From: Gammaproteobacteria bacterium
GTDB taxonomy: Bacteria > Pseudomonadota > Gammaproteobacteria > Pseudomonadales > Pseudomonadaceae
Assembly (NCBI GenBank): GCA_012513235.1
Contig: JAAZCO010000060.1
Coordinates: 1 to 6,803 of the forward strand
Direction: 5' to 3'
Length of the DNA stretch: 6,803 bases
Position 1 is the stretch's first letter, and the number at the start of each line of letters is the position of its first letter. Of this stretch, positions 1-5,764 are shown piece by piece. The notes below the pieces were generated by a model, which did not search any database, had not been told where the DNA came from, and saw only the letters and a program-made list of their open reading frames with translations. The position numbers were made by a program, and so were the translations under genes.

Positions 1-15
1 AGGTGAGTCTGCTGA

Positions 16-273
16 TTAGTTTTGCAGTTGCCTTAGTAACTGTTTAACAGCTGTCACAGAGGCCTGTTTGTGTTGCAGTTCTAATTCATTGAGCAACTGG
101 GTAAAGGGCTGTTTTTCTGCGCTGCTCAGGGCACGCCACGCATCATGCGTTGGAATGTGTTCAGTGGCGCTAAAAACTGACTGTAAAACTTGGTAGTCTG
201 AGTGCATGGTTAAATTGGAGTCATAATGATCCAAGATAACTTTAATGCGAATACAGCCTTCTGCCCAAGGCAT
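16..273 (-). CDS. C-terminal fragment of the DUF2489 protein (conserved domain)
   Basis: This 85-residue frame holds the conserved DUF2489 core: AEGCIRIKVILDHYD at residues 4-18, then IPTHDAWRALSSAEK and a Glu/Leu-rich C-terminal helix ending LLRQLQN. The ATG at 273-271 lies 8 bases after the stop of the upstream fragment. The bases between (CTGAGCAA) give no clear Shine-Dalgarno sequence, so separate expression would need re-initiation by terminating ribosomes. The methionine is internal in the repaired reading (LTEQMPWAEG), so it is probably not a natural start. The stop at 18-16 is close to the window edge and nothing can be said of what follows. Confidence 0.55.
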   Translation of the reverse strand: MPWAEGCIRIKVILDHYDSNLTMHSDYQVLQSVFSATEHIPTHDAWRALSSAEKQPFTQLLNELELQHKQASVTAVKQLLRQLQN

Positions 274-281
274 TTGCTCAG

Positions 282-473
282 TTAAAAACCATTGGCCAAG
301 ACAATTAAGTCATCGCGACGCAGACGTTTTTGCTCGGCTTGCTGTTGTTGCTTGTGCTGCTGTGCCTGCCAGACTTTACGCCATAGCAGCGCTGCATAAA
401 CAGCTAAAGCTAAAACACAAACAGCAGCAGCAATGAGCCAGCCTGTTGAAAATGTCTGCACCTTATGCACCAT
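282..473 (-). CDS. N-terminal fragment of the DUF2489 protein (membrane anchor and Gln-rich linker)
   Basis: This 63-residue frame is the first part of the frameshifted DUF2489 gene. Residues about 12-31 (GWLIAAAVCVLALAVYAALL) form one hydrophobic segment, followed by W, R and K, which predicts a single-pass inner-membrane anchor with the rest on the cytoplasmic side. Residues 36-53 are a Gln/Lys/Arg-rich, probably helical linker with QQQQ. It stops right after RRDDLIVLANGF, where the conserved domain should begin, so alone it would be a bare anchor. No strong ribosome-binding site precedes the ATG. Translation is probably coupled to the SEC-C gene whose end it overlaps by 11 bp. Confidence 0.6.
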   Translation of the reverse strand: MVHKVQTFSTGWLIAAAVCVLALAVYAALLWRKVWQAQQHKQQQQAEQKRLRRDDLIVLANGF

Positions 474-660
474 GACATTTTTTGTACTTTTTACCGCTAT
501 TACACGGGCAGGGGTCGTTGCGGCCTACTTCTTTTAGCGGATTGCGTACCGGCTCTTGATGGCTGTGATTGCAATGTGGACCATGGACATGCGGTGTGGG
601 CTTGTGTTGCTCATGAGCGTGATTGCAGTCGGGACCGTGAACGTGTTCTGTAGAAGACAT
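463..660 (-). CDS. small histidine-rich SEC-C metal-binding protein
   Basis: A 65-residue soluble protein with two parts. The N-terminal half repeats the motif HVHGPxCNHxH at residues 6-16 and 24-34, linked by EQHKPTP. The C-terminal half is a SEC-C zinc motif, RNDPCPCNSGKKYKKCHG at 47-64 (Cys51, Cys53, Cys62, His63). The family usually has CPCGSGKKYKKCHG, and here the Gly after the second Cys is Asn. Eleven of 65 residues are His and five are Cys, so metal binding (zinc, possibly nickel or copper) is a reasonable inference. The physiological metal and role are unknown. It has no signal peptide, so it should be cytoplasmic. The start is supported by a GAG core 8 bases upstream. The gene begins 5 bp after the lipoprotein stop and overlaps the DUF2489 start. 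Confidence 0.85.
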   Translation of the reverse strand: MSSTEHVHGPDCNHAHEQHKPTPHVHGPHCNHSHQEPVRNPLKEVGRNDPCPCNSGKKYKKCHGA

Positions 661-665
661 AATAA

Positions 666-1163
666 TTACTCGCGAATATAGTCGCCGGGAATGATATCAC
701 CGTGACGTAGAATATTGATTTTTTTACCGAATAAAAGCCCAGTTTTTATATCAGCATGCAGTGCGTAATGAATGGGCTGGTCGGGTTTTTCTAGCATACG
801 CATAATGACTTTAATATGCCGCCACAGGTTAGTGTGTACTGGTATTTTAAAATAAGCGTATGAGTTACCTTGTACTGTAAGCCACTGATTGTGTGAGCCT
901 GTGGCCAGAGGAGTGTCGTTGAGCATCACGCGATAGTCTAGGCTGCGCAAAGGCAAGCTGTTTGCATTGGGGTTATCAACACGAAAGTGTAAAATAAACT
1001 GTTGCTCAAGTAGCTTGGCATGTACCAGTTCGACATCAACTAATTGTATGTCTGGCTTTTTAAAGCTGCTACCCACCCAAGTTGAGCAGCCATTGAGTGC
1101 GCCAAAGGCTGTGAGCAACATCAAAAGTGCCGGTGTTTTCCAAATTGACGCTAAATAGCCCAT
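666..1163 (-). CDS. LEA type 2 / WHy-domain lipoprotein
   Basis: A 165-residue probable outer-membrane lipoprotein. Residues 1-25 form a signal peptide (SIWK, then a hydrophobic core) ending in the lipobox LNGC, with Cys26 as the lipidation site. Ser at +2 predicts sorting to the outer membrane, facing the periplasm. Residues about 38-160 resemble the LEA14/WHy beta-sandwich: the 'FRVDNPN' strand at 60-66, LPLRSLDYRVMLNDTPLATG, and a hydrophobic strand pattern after it. In plants such domains relate to desiccation and hypersensitive response; the bacterial role is not settled. The ATG at 1163 is preferred because GGAG lies 7 bases upstream. An in-frame ATG at 1247 would add 28 residues and put the lipobox at position 54, too far from the start. 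It heads the minus-strand unit, with the SEC-C gene 5 bp downstream. Confidence 0.85.
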   Translation of the reverse strand: MGYLASIWKTPALLMLLTAFGALNGCSTWVGSSFKKPDIQLVDVELVHAKLLEQQFILHFRVDNPNANSLPLRSLDYRVMLNDTPLATGSHNQWLTVQGNSYAYFKIPVHTNLWRHIKVIMRMLEKPDQPIHYALHADIKTGLLFGKKINILRHGDIIPGDYIRE

Positions 1164-1170
1164 TGATGAA

Positions 1171-1174
1171 CTCC
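1171..1174 (-). promoter_or_regulatory. ribosome-binding site of the lipoprotein gene
   Basis: The coding strand reads TTTGGAGTTCATCAATGGGC, placing GGAG 7 bases before the ATG at 1163. It decides the start in favour of the shorter protein with a normal-length lipoprotein signal peptide. Confidence 0.75.
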
Positions 1175-1222
1175 AAATTTCACGGCAGTGTAGCAAGCAT
1201 AGGTTGAGTAAATAAATATTAA

Positions 1223-1241
1223 GCACAAACAGTGCCTGTTT
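1223..1241. repeat. overlapping small inverted repeats between divergent genes
   Basis: AAACAG-TGC-CTGTTT (1227-1241) is a perfect 6-bp inverted repeat with a 3-base centre. GCAC-AAACA-GTGC (1223-1235) is a second, overlapping 4-bp dyad. Both lie in the gap between the lipoprotein gene and the plus-strand unknown gene, where promoters for both directions must be. They could be an operator, but chance is quite possible. I could not place convincing -35/-10 pairs for either direction. Confidence 0.3.
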
Positions 1242-1272
1242 ACGCAATAGATATCAATTAAATCGCTATGCA

Positions 1273-1286
1273 TATCATTCATGATA
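1273..1286. repeat. dyad TATCAT-TC-ATGATA just before a ribosome-binding site
   Basis: A perfect 6-bp inverted repeat with a 2-base centre ends where the ribosome-binding site of the 1298 gene begins. It is AT-rich and symmetric enough for an operator, or it could form a weak leader hairpin. No regulator is identified from the sequence. Confidence 0.25.
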
Positions 1287-1291
1287 AAGGG
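1286..1291 (+). promoter_or_regulatory. ribosome-binding site fixing the start at 1298
   Basis: AAAGGG lies 6 bases before the ATG at 1298. The alternative in-frame ATG at 1268 is preceded by AATTAAATCGCT, with no purine-rich core, so the shorter protein is preferred. Confidence 0.7.
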
Positions 1292-1297
1292 TTGGCT

Positions 1298-1858
1298 ATG
1301 CAATACTTTGAAATTGCTTTCTCGGGGCAGTTGCTACCCCGCGCTGAATTACCACAAGTGAAAGCTGCGATTGTACGCTTGTTTAAGGCTGATGAGGTGG
1401 CTCTAGCACGGCTCTTTTCAGGGGCGCGAGTGGTAATTAAATCGCGTGTTGATGCTGCTACTGCTGCTCAATACCAAGCTGCTTTTAAGCAGGCGGGTGC
1501 AGTGCTTGAGTTGCGTGAATTAGAGTGTCAAGAGAGTGGCGATCTTGCGCAGCACAATGCTACTCAATCAGCGCAGCACGCTGAGGTGCAGTCAGGGCAA
1601 GAGCAAGAATTTGACGCTTTGCACGTTAAGGCGCGTGATCAATACATGGCGGCATTTAGTCATGTGCAAGCGTTGGATTTTGGTTTAGCGCCTGTGGGTG
1701 CTGATTTACAGCCGGCTAGCGTTGAGGTTGCTGCGCCGCAGTTTGATTTTTCCGATTTAACTTTAGCGCCAGTGGGCAGTGATATGGGGCAGTTACCGCC
1801 ATCGAGGCCGCAACAATTACCCGATATATCTCATTTGGCTTTACTCGAGGATGACTGA
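1298..1858 (+). CDS. uncharacterised protein with a conserved N-terminal domain and C-terminal LAPVGxD repeats
   Basis: A 186-residue soluble protein of unknown function, starting MQYFEIAFSG. Residues about 2-75 look like a compact alpha/beta domain found in many gammaproteobacterial proteins, with the recognisable core 'LFSGARVVIKSRVDAATAAQYQAAFKQAGA' pattern (about 38-68: small SG turn, VVIK strand, then a helix ending in AGA). Residues about 80-115 are polar and Gln/His-rich, probably disordered. The C-terminal part repeats a short motif: LDFGLAPVGADL (126-137), FDFSDLTLAPVGSDM (149-163) and a degenerate LPDISHLALLEDD (174-186). The repeats resemble short linear binding motifs, but this is inference. 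There is no signal peptide or membrane segment. It is divergent from the lipoprotein unit and ends 22 bp from the convergent ychJ, with no hairpin terminator visible between them. I cannot assign a gene symbol. Confidence 0.8.
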   Translation: MQYFEIAFSGQLLPRAELPQVKAAIVRLFKADEVALARLFSGARVVIKSRVDAATAAQYQAAFKQAGAVLELRELECQESGDLAQHNATQSAQHAEVQSGQEQEFDALHVKARDQYMAAFSHVQALDFGLAPVGADLQPASVEVAAPQFDFSDLTLAPVGSDMGQLPPSRPQQLPDISHLALLEDD

Positions 1859-1880
1859 GAAGGCGCATGATTAAAATGGA

Positions 1881-2351
1881 TTAAAAGTAAGGTGCGCAAC
1901 ATTTTTTATACTTTAAACCGCTCGCGCAAGGGCAGGGCGCATTGCGTTCTGCACGCAGCGGCACATTGGGATCATAAAAAAACCATTGCTCAGCCGGCTT
2001 AATAAACAGTGATACTTCTTGATGCTGCGCAGGCCCTTCTGCGTCTTGCCAATATGCAATAAATTCGACTGTGGCGTGGCGCTGATCATGAGCTAGAGTT
2101 TCATCTAACACTTCTAAGCCCAGCCATTCACTGCTTGTGCTCCATTGCGTAATACTCTCAAGATTAAGCTGCGCTTGCTGTGCAGTTAAAGTAGTGGCTT
2201 GGATAAAGGCAATATTGTGTTTGACATAGGCGCTGTAGCGCGCTCGCATCAAGGTCTGCGCAGTATCGGGTAGTTGGCCTGCATGATAGGGCGCGCAGCA
2301 TTGTGAGTAGCTGATGTTGGGGTTACATGGGCAGGGTAAAACTGCAGTCAT
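1881..2351 (-). CDS. ychJ: YchJ/UPF0225 family protein with SEC-C motifs at both ends
   Basis: A 156-residue cytoplasmic protein, close to the usual YchJ length. The N-terminal SEC-C motif is PCPCNPNISYSQCCAPYH (Cys7, Cys9, Cys18, Cys19). The middle (about 28-128) is an NTF2-like domain starting with the diagnostic TAQTLMRARYSAYVKHN and containing WLGLEVLDE and VEFIAYW. The C-terminal SEC-C motif is RNAPCPCASGLKYKKCC (Cys140, Cys142, Cys151, Cys152). The family probably binds zinc through these motifs; its cellular task is unknown. The start is supported by TAAGGA 6 bases upstream. It is transcribed away from dinG, and a LexA box lies on the -35 of its best promoter, so DNA damage may affect it. 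Confidence 0.93.
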   Translation of the reverse strand: MTAVLPCPCNPNISYSQCCAPYHAGQLPDTAQTLMRARYSAYVKHNIAFIQATTLTAQQAQLNLESITQWSTSSEWLGLEVLDETLAHDQRHATVEFIAYWQDAEGPAQHQEVSLFIKPAEQWFFYDPNVPLRAERNAPCPCASGLKYKKCCAPYF

Positions 2352-2375
2352 AATGAATCCTTAGAGCAGAAAACC

Positions 2376-2403
2376 TTTAAGCAGGCTATTATACGTTTAT
2401 AAA
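2376..2403 (+). promoter_or_regulatory. possible dinG promoter
   Basis: TATAAA at 2398-2403 could serve as -10 with TTTAAG at 2376-2381 as a poor -35 (spacing 16). Transcription would then begin near 2410, within the LexA box, which suits repression. TATTAT at 2387-2392 is an alternative -10 without a matching -35. Confidence 0.3.
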
Positions 2404-2417
2404 TGAGTACTGAACAA
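2388..2417 (-). promoter_or_regulatory. probable sigma-70 promoter of ychJ
   Basis: On the minus strand the -10 is TATAAT (2393-2388), a perfect consensus match. The -35 candidate TTGTTC (2417-2412) matches 3 of 6 at a spacing of 18. The -35 lies inside the LexA box, so a bound repressor would block it. The -10 is convincing and the -35 is weak. Confidence 0.5.
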
Positions 2418-2425
2418 ACGTACAG
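2410..2425. promoter_or_regulatory. LexA-binding site (SOS box) between ychJ and dinG
   Basis: CTGAACAAACGTACAG fits the LexA pattern CTG-N10-CAG. With flanks (2408-2427) it matches the E. coli consensus TACTGTATATATATACAGTA at 14 of 20 positions, including all of TACTG and TACAGT. It sits 20 bp before the dinG ATG. dinG is a known LexA target in E. coli, so site and gene agree. It also overlaps the -35 of the divergent ychJ promoter. Confidence 0.8.
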
Positions 2426-2445
2426 TTCGACAAAGTGGATAAAGC

Positions 2446-4590
2446 ATGCTCAGCGATGAATTAAAAAACACTATTCAAGGCGCGTATACACGCTTTTTAG
2501 AGGCCAAAGGACTTAAAGCGCGCTATGGCCAACGTTTGATGATTGCTGAAGTGGCCAAAGTCCTCGGCAATATTAAAGTTGATGACGAAGGTAAGCGCGC
2601 AGGTGAGCCGGCCGTTGTGGCTATTGAGGCGGGTACGGGAACAGGTAAAACTGTGGCTTACAGTTTGGCTGCGATTCCTGCAGCGCGCGCCGCGGGTAAA
2701 CGCTTAGTGATTGCCACTGCAACTGTGGCCTTGCAAGAGCAAATCGTCGATAAAGATTTACCCGACATTATTAAAAATAGTGGTCTGAGCTTTACTTATA
2801 CCTTAGCCAAAGGGCGTGGGCGCTATTTATGTCTATCAAAACTAGATGGCTTATCGCAGCAAGGTGAAGCTGAGCAGGCGACCGCGCAACTCTTCGCTGA
2901 TGAAGGTTTTAATATTGCTGTGGACAGCGACAGCGAGAAGCTCTTCACTGAGATGATCAATAAGTTGGCCAGTAATCGCTGGGATGGTGATCGCGATAGT
3001 TGGCCGCAAGTGCTAGAAGACACGACTTGGTCACGCGTAACCACTGATCATACGCAGTGTACAGGGCGCCATTGCGCTAACTTCCAACAGTGTTCGTTTT
3101 ATAAAGCCCGCGAAGGTATGACTAAGGTTGACGTGATTGTGACGAATCACGATATGGTGCTGGCGGACTTGGCGCTTGGCGGTGGTGCTGTCTTGCCTGA
3201 TCCGCGTGAAACGATTTATGTGTTTGACGAAGGCCATCACTTACCCGATAAAGCCATTAATCACTTTGCACACTTCACCCGTTTACGTTCAACGGCTGAT
3301 TGGCTTGGGCAAGTGGAGAAAAACCTCACCCGCTTGCTGGCGCAGAACCCTTTGCCGGGTGACTTTGGGCGTTTGTTAGAGCCTGTTCCAGAACTGGCCA
3401 AGGGTTTGCGTACACAAATGCAATTTATGTTTACCTTGTGTGAGCAAATTGCTGAGTTTCGTCCTAATACTGACCCAGATAGTTATGATAAGCCCCGTTA
3501 CCGCTTCATTGGTGGTGTGATTCCTAATGAATTGGCTGAGTTAGGTGGCGACCTTAAAAAAGAATTCATACGTCTGACCGATGTATTTACGCGCGTTGCA
3601 GACTTGTTGAAAAAAGCTATGGATGGTGAGCCAGGGCTGGGTGTGCCGAGTCACCAAGCTGAAGAGTGGTATCCGTTGTTTGGTAGTTTGCTGGCGCGCT
3701 CTGAGGGTAATCAAGAGTTATGGACCGCGTTTACCGCTGAAGACCCAGAGAAAAGTCCGCCGATGGCGCGTTGGTTGTCGTTGGCAGATGGTGGCGGTGC
3801 TTTTGATATAGAAGTGAATGCCAGTCCGATTTTAGCGGCTGAAACTTTGCGTCGTCATTTGTGGAATGTGGCACATGGTGCTTTGGTGACTTCGGCCACC
3901 TTAACTGCGCTAGGTAAGTTTGATCGCTTTAATATGCGCGCAGGTTTACCCTTTGATGCGAAAAAAGCTGTGGTGCCCAGTCCGTTTAAATATGTTGAGG
4001 CAGGGGTCTTGCGTGTGCCTGATTTGCGTGCCGATCCGCGTGATGCCGATGCGCATACACAAGCCATTGTACGTGATCTACCTGGAATTCTTGAGGGAGC
4101 GCAGGGTAGCTTAGTGCTGTTTTCTTCGCGCAGGCAAATGCAGGACGTATTTGAAGCAGTGGAGCGTGAGTGGCGTAAACGCGTGTTGATTCAAGGCAGT
4201 TTGTCACGTCAAGAAACCTTGGCTAAACATAAGGCGCAGATTGATAAAGGTGAAATCAGTGTGCTCTTTGGTTTAGCTAGTTTTGCTGAGGGTATCGACT
4301 TGCCTGGTGCCTATTGCCAGCATGTGGTGATTGCAAAAATCCCCTTTGCGGTGCCTGATGATCCGGTTGAGGCTGCTTTATCTGAGTGGATTGAAGCGCG
4401 CGGTGGTAATCCTTTTATGGAAATTGCCGTGCCGGATGCTTCGTTGCGCTTGATTCAGGCCTGCGGGCGTTTATTACGCAATGAGCAAGACACCGGCAGT
4501 GTGACTTTGTTGGATCGTCGTTTAGTCACCCAGCGTTATGGCAAGGCTATTTTAAACTCTTTGCCGCCGTTTCGGCGTGAAATTGATTAA
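2446..4590 (+). CDS. dinG: ATP-dependent DNA helicase DinG (iron-sulfur, XPD-like)
   Basis: A 714-residue superfamily 2 helicase, nearly the length of E. coli DinG. DinG unwinds DNA 5' to 3', including R-loops and forked substrates, and helps resolve replication-transcription conflicts after damage. Visible motifs: Walker A EAGTGTGKT (61-69, Lys68); four cysteines for the 4Fe-4S cluster, Cys129, Cys205, Cys210 and Cys216, with the C-x4-C-x5-C spacing of E. coli; Walker B DEGH (261-264), the DinG form of DEAH; motif III SAT (483-485); motif V SFAEGIDLPG (612-621); motif VI QACGR (671-675). All key residues are present and the frame is intact. The ATG at 2446 has only a weak GGA core (GTGGATAAAGC) upstream. 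A LexA box precedes the gene, indicating SOS induction. The serine hydrolase gene follows after 28 bp. Confidence 0.97.
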   Translation: MLSDELKNTIQGAYTRFLEAKGLKARYGQRLMIAEVAKVLGNIKVDDEGKRAGEPAVVAIEAGTGTGKTVAYSLAAIPAARAAGKRLVIATATVALQEQIVDKDLPDIIKNSGLSFTYTLAKGRGRYLCLSKLDGLSQQGEAEQATAQLFADEGFNIAVDSDSEKLFTEMINKLASNRWDGDRDSWPQVLEDTTWSRVTTDHTQCTGRHCANFQQCSFYKAREGMTKVDVIVTNHDMVLADLALGGGAVLPDPRETIYVFDEGHHLPDKAINHFAHFTRLRSTADWLGQVEKNLTRLLAQNPLPGDFGRLLEPVPELAKGLRTQMQFMFTLCEQIAEFRPNTDPDSYDKPRYRFIGGVIPNELAELGGDLKKEFIRLTDVFTRVADLLKKAMDGEPGLGVPSHQAEEWYPLFGSLLARSEGNQELWTAFTAEDPEKSPPMARWLSLADGGGAFDIEVNASPILAAETLRRHLWNVAHGALVTSATLTALGKFDRFNMRAGLPFDAKKAVVPSPFKYVEAGVLRVPDLRADPRDADAHTQAIVRDLPGILEGAQGSLVLFSSRRQMQDVFEAVEREWRKRVLIQGSLSRQETLAKHKAQIDKGEISVLFGLASFAEGIDLPGAYCQHVVIAKIPFAVPDDPVEAALSEWIEARGGNPFMEIAVPDASLRLIQACGRLLRNEQDTGSVTLLDRRLVTQRYGKAILNSLPPFRREID

Positions 4591-4608
4591 GTGTTAATAG
4601 TGATAGTT

Positions 4609-4612
4609 GGAG
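4609..4612 (+). promoter_or_regulatory. ribosome-binding site fixing the hydrolase start at 4619
   Basis: GGAG lies 6 bases before the ATG at 4619. An in-frame TTG at 4607 overlaps this element and would have no ribosome-binding site of its own, so the ATG is preferred. Confidence 0.75.
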
Positions 4613-4618
4613 CACAGT

Positions 4619-5764
4619 ATGCATCTTGATGGCAGCAGTGATAGCGCGTTTGGTGATGTGCTGGATGTGTTTACGCAGGTTCTTGAGCAACCCGAGCAGC
4701 GCGGGGCGGCCTTGTGTGTGCAAATTTCTGGTGAGACCGTACTTGATGTGTGGGGCGGTGTGCTTGACCGTCATGGCGAGCAACTTTGGCAGCGCAATAC
4801 CTTAATCAATATTTTTTCCAGTGGTAAACCTGTTTCAGCAGTAGTGTTATTGCAGTTGGTTGCTGAAGGACGCTTGCAGTTGGATGCGCCGCTGGCAGAG
4901 TATTGGCCTGAGTTAGCCGTGCAAGGTCAGCAGCAGATCACTGTGCGGCAGGTGTTGAGTCATCGTTCAGGTTTGCCAGCAGTATTTGAGCCGCTGGTAC
5001 CTGAAGCCTTGTATGATTGGCAGCGGATGATTGCAGCGGTAGAAAACACTGCGCCCTGGTGGACACCGGGTAGTGCGCACGGCTACGCGCCCATGACTTA
5101 CGGTTGGTTAGTGGGTGAGTTAATTCGTCGTGTGGATGGCTGTGAACCCGGCGCTGCAATAGCGCAGCGCATTGCTACGCCATTGCAGCTTGAGTTATAC
5201 CTAGGTTTAAGTGATCACGAGTTGCTCTTGGTAGGTGATGTGATGCGCATGAAGGGAGCGCTCACCGATCCAACAGCGTTGCGCTTGATGCAAGCGATGG
5301 GGAAAGCTCCGCAGGGTATGTCAGCGAAAGCCTTTGCTAATCCACCTTCTATGATGACCAGCACCAATAAATTAGAGTGGCGACAAATGCAGCAGCCAGC
5401 AGCCAATATGCACGGTACTGCGCGCGGCTTGGCGGGCTTCTATACTGGGTTGCTGCAAAATAAGTTGCTCGATAGTGAAATGCTCAGCACCATGTTGCAA
5501 GAGCATAGCTTAGGGCAAGACTTAACTTTGCTCACCAGTACTCGCTTTGGTTTAGGTTGCATGTTGGAACAGCCAGAGCAGCCAGCGGCAAGTTATGCCT
5601 TAGGTGCACGCACTTTTGGTCATCCCGGTGCTGGAGGGACTTTGGGTTGTGCTGATCCTGAGCGAGAGGTGAGTGTGGCTTTTGTCACTAATAGCTTAGG
5701 CTCAAATGTGTTGATGGATCCGCGCGCGCAAAAAATCAACGCCATGCTGAAGAAGTGTTTGTAG
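4619..5764 (+). CDS. serine hydrolase of the beta-lactamase / EstB esterase family
   Basis: A 381-residue protein of the PF00144 family (class C beta-lactamase fold; includes EstB-type esterases). The SxxK catalytic motif is Ser67-Ser-Gly-Lys70 in NIFSSGKP. The tyrosine motif is HGYAPMTYGWLVGE with Tyr156 as the likely catalytic base partner. The third box is FGHPGAGG with HPGAGG at 335-340, replacing the KTG of true lactamases. VRQVLSHRSGLPA is another family hallmark. There is no signal peptide, so it is probably cytoplasmic, which argues for an esterase or peptidase-like role rather than periplasmic beta-lactam resistance. The substrate cannot be told from sequence. The start at 4619 is chosen for its GGAG. 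It lies 28 bp after dinG with no terminator between, so it may be read from the dinG promoter and show some SOS response. Confidence 0.92.
   Translation: MHLDGSSDSAFGDVLDVFTQVLEQPEQRGAALCVQISGETVLDVWGGVLDRHGEQLWQRNTLINIFSSGKPVSAVVLLQLVAEGRLQLDAPLAEYWPELAVQGQQQITVRQVLSHRSGLPAVFEPLVPEALYDWQRMIAAVENTAPWWTPGSAHGYAPMTYGWLVGELIRRVDGCEPGAAIAQRIATPLQLELYLGLSDHELLLVGDVMRMKGALTDPTALRLMQAMGKAPQGMSAKAFANPPSMMTSTNKLEWRQMQQPAANMHGTARGLAGFYTGLLQNKLLDSEMLSTMLQEHSLGQDLTLLTSTRFGLGCMLEQPEQPAASYALGARTFGHPGAGGTLGCADPEREVSVAFVTNSLGSNVLMDPRAQKINAMLKKCL

Larger units (their letters stand above)
16..473 (-). pseudogene. DUF2489 domain protein gene, split by a one-base frameshift
   Basis: Two consecutive reading frames on the minus strand make one DUF2489-family protein when joined. 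The upstream frame runs from the ATG at 473 to a TAA at 284-282, ending in ...LIVLANGF. The downstream frame carries the family core (EGCIRIKVILD, then IPTHDAWRAL). The break lies in a run of five T on the coding strand (A at 284-288 on the plus strand). With six T the frame reads through as ANGFLTEQMPWAEGCIRI, giving about 152 residues, which is about the family's usual size. The ATG overlaps the end of the SEC-C gene by 11 bp, so it is the last visible gene of that unit. DUF2489 has no known function. The break may be a true mutation, a homopolymer sequencing error or, less likely, a recoding site. Family assignment is from memory of the pattern, not a search. Confidence 0.75.

Noticed and set aside
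245..436. Plus-strand frame ending in KLKHKQQQQ
   Set aside because: It is antisense to the DUF2489 gene; the Gln run comes from the repetitive linker region and there is no supporting start signal.
559..645. CRISPR or tandem-repeat array suggested by the repeated bases
   Set aside because: There are only two imperfect copies, both in frame within a coding sequence, explained by the duplicated His/Cys protein motif.
1163..1247. N-terminal extension of the lipoprotein from an ATG at 1247
   Set aside because: The internal ATG at 1163 has a good GGAG and gives a normal signal peptide with the lipobox Cys at 26; the extension would push it to 54.
3986..4207. Minus-strand frame inside dinG
   Set aside because: It overlaps helicase coding sequence completely and resembles no known family; other antisense frames in dinG and the hydrolase were dropped for the same reason.
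4619..5764. A beta-lactam resistance gene
   Set aside because: The SxxK and HPGAGG boxes fit the broad family, but there is no signal peptide and no KTG box, so an esterase-like cytoplasmic role is more likely.
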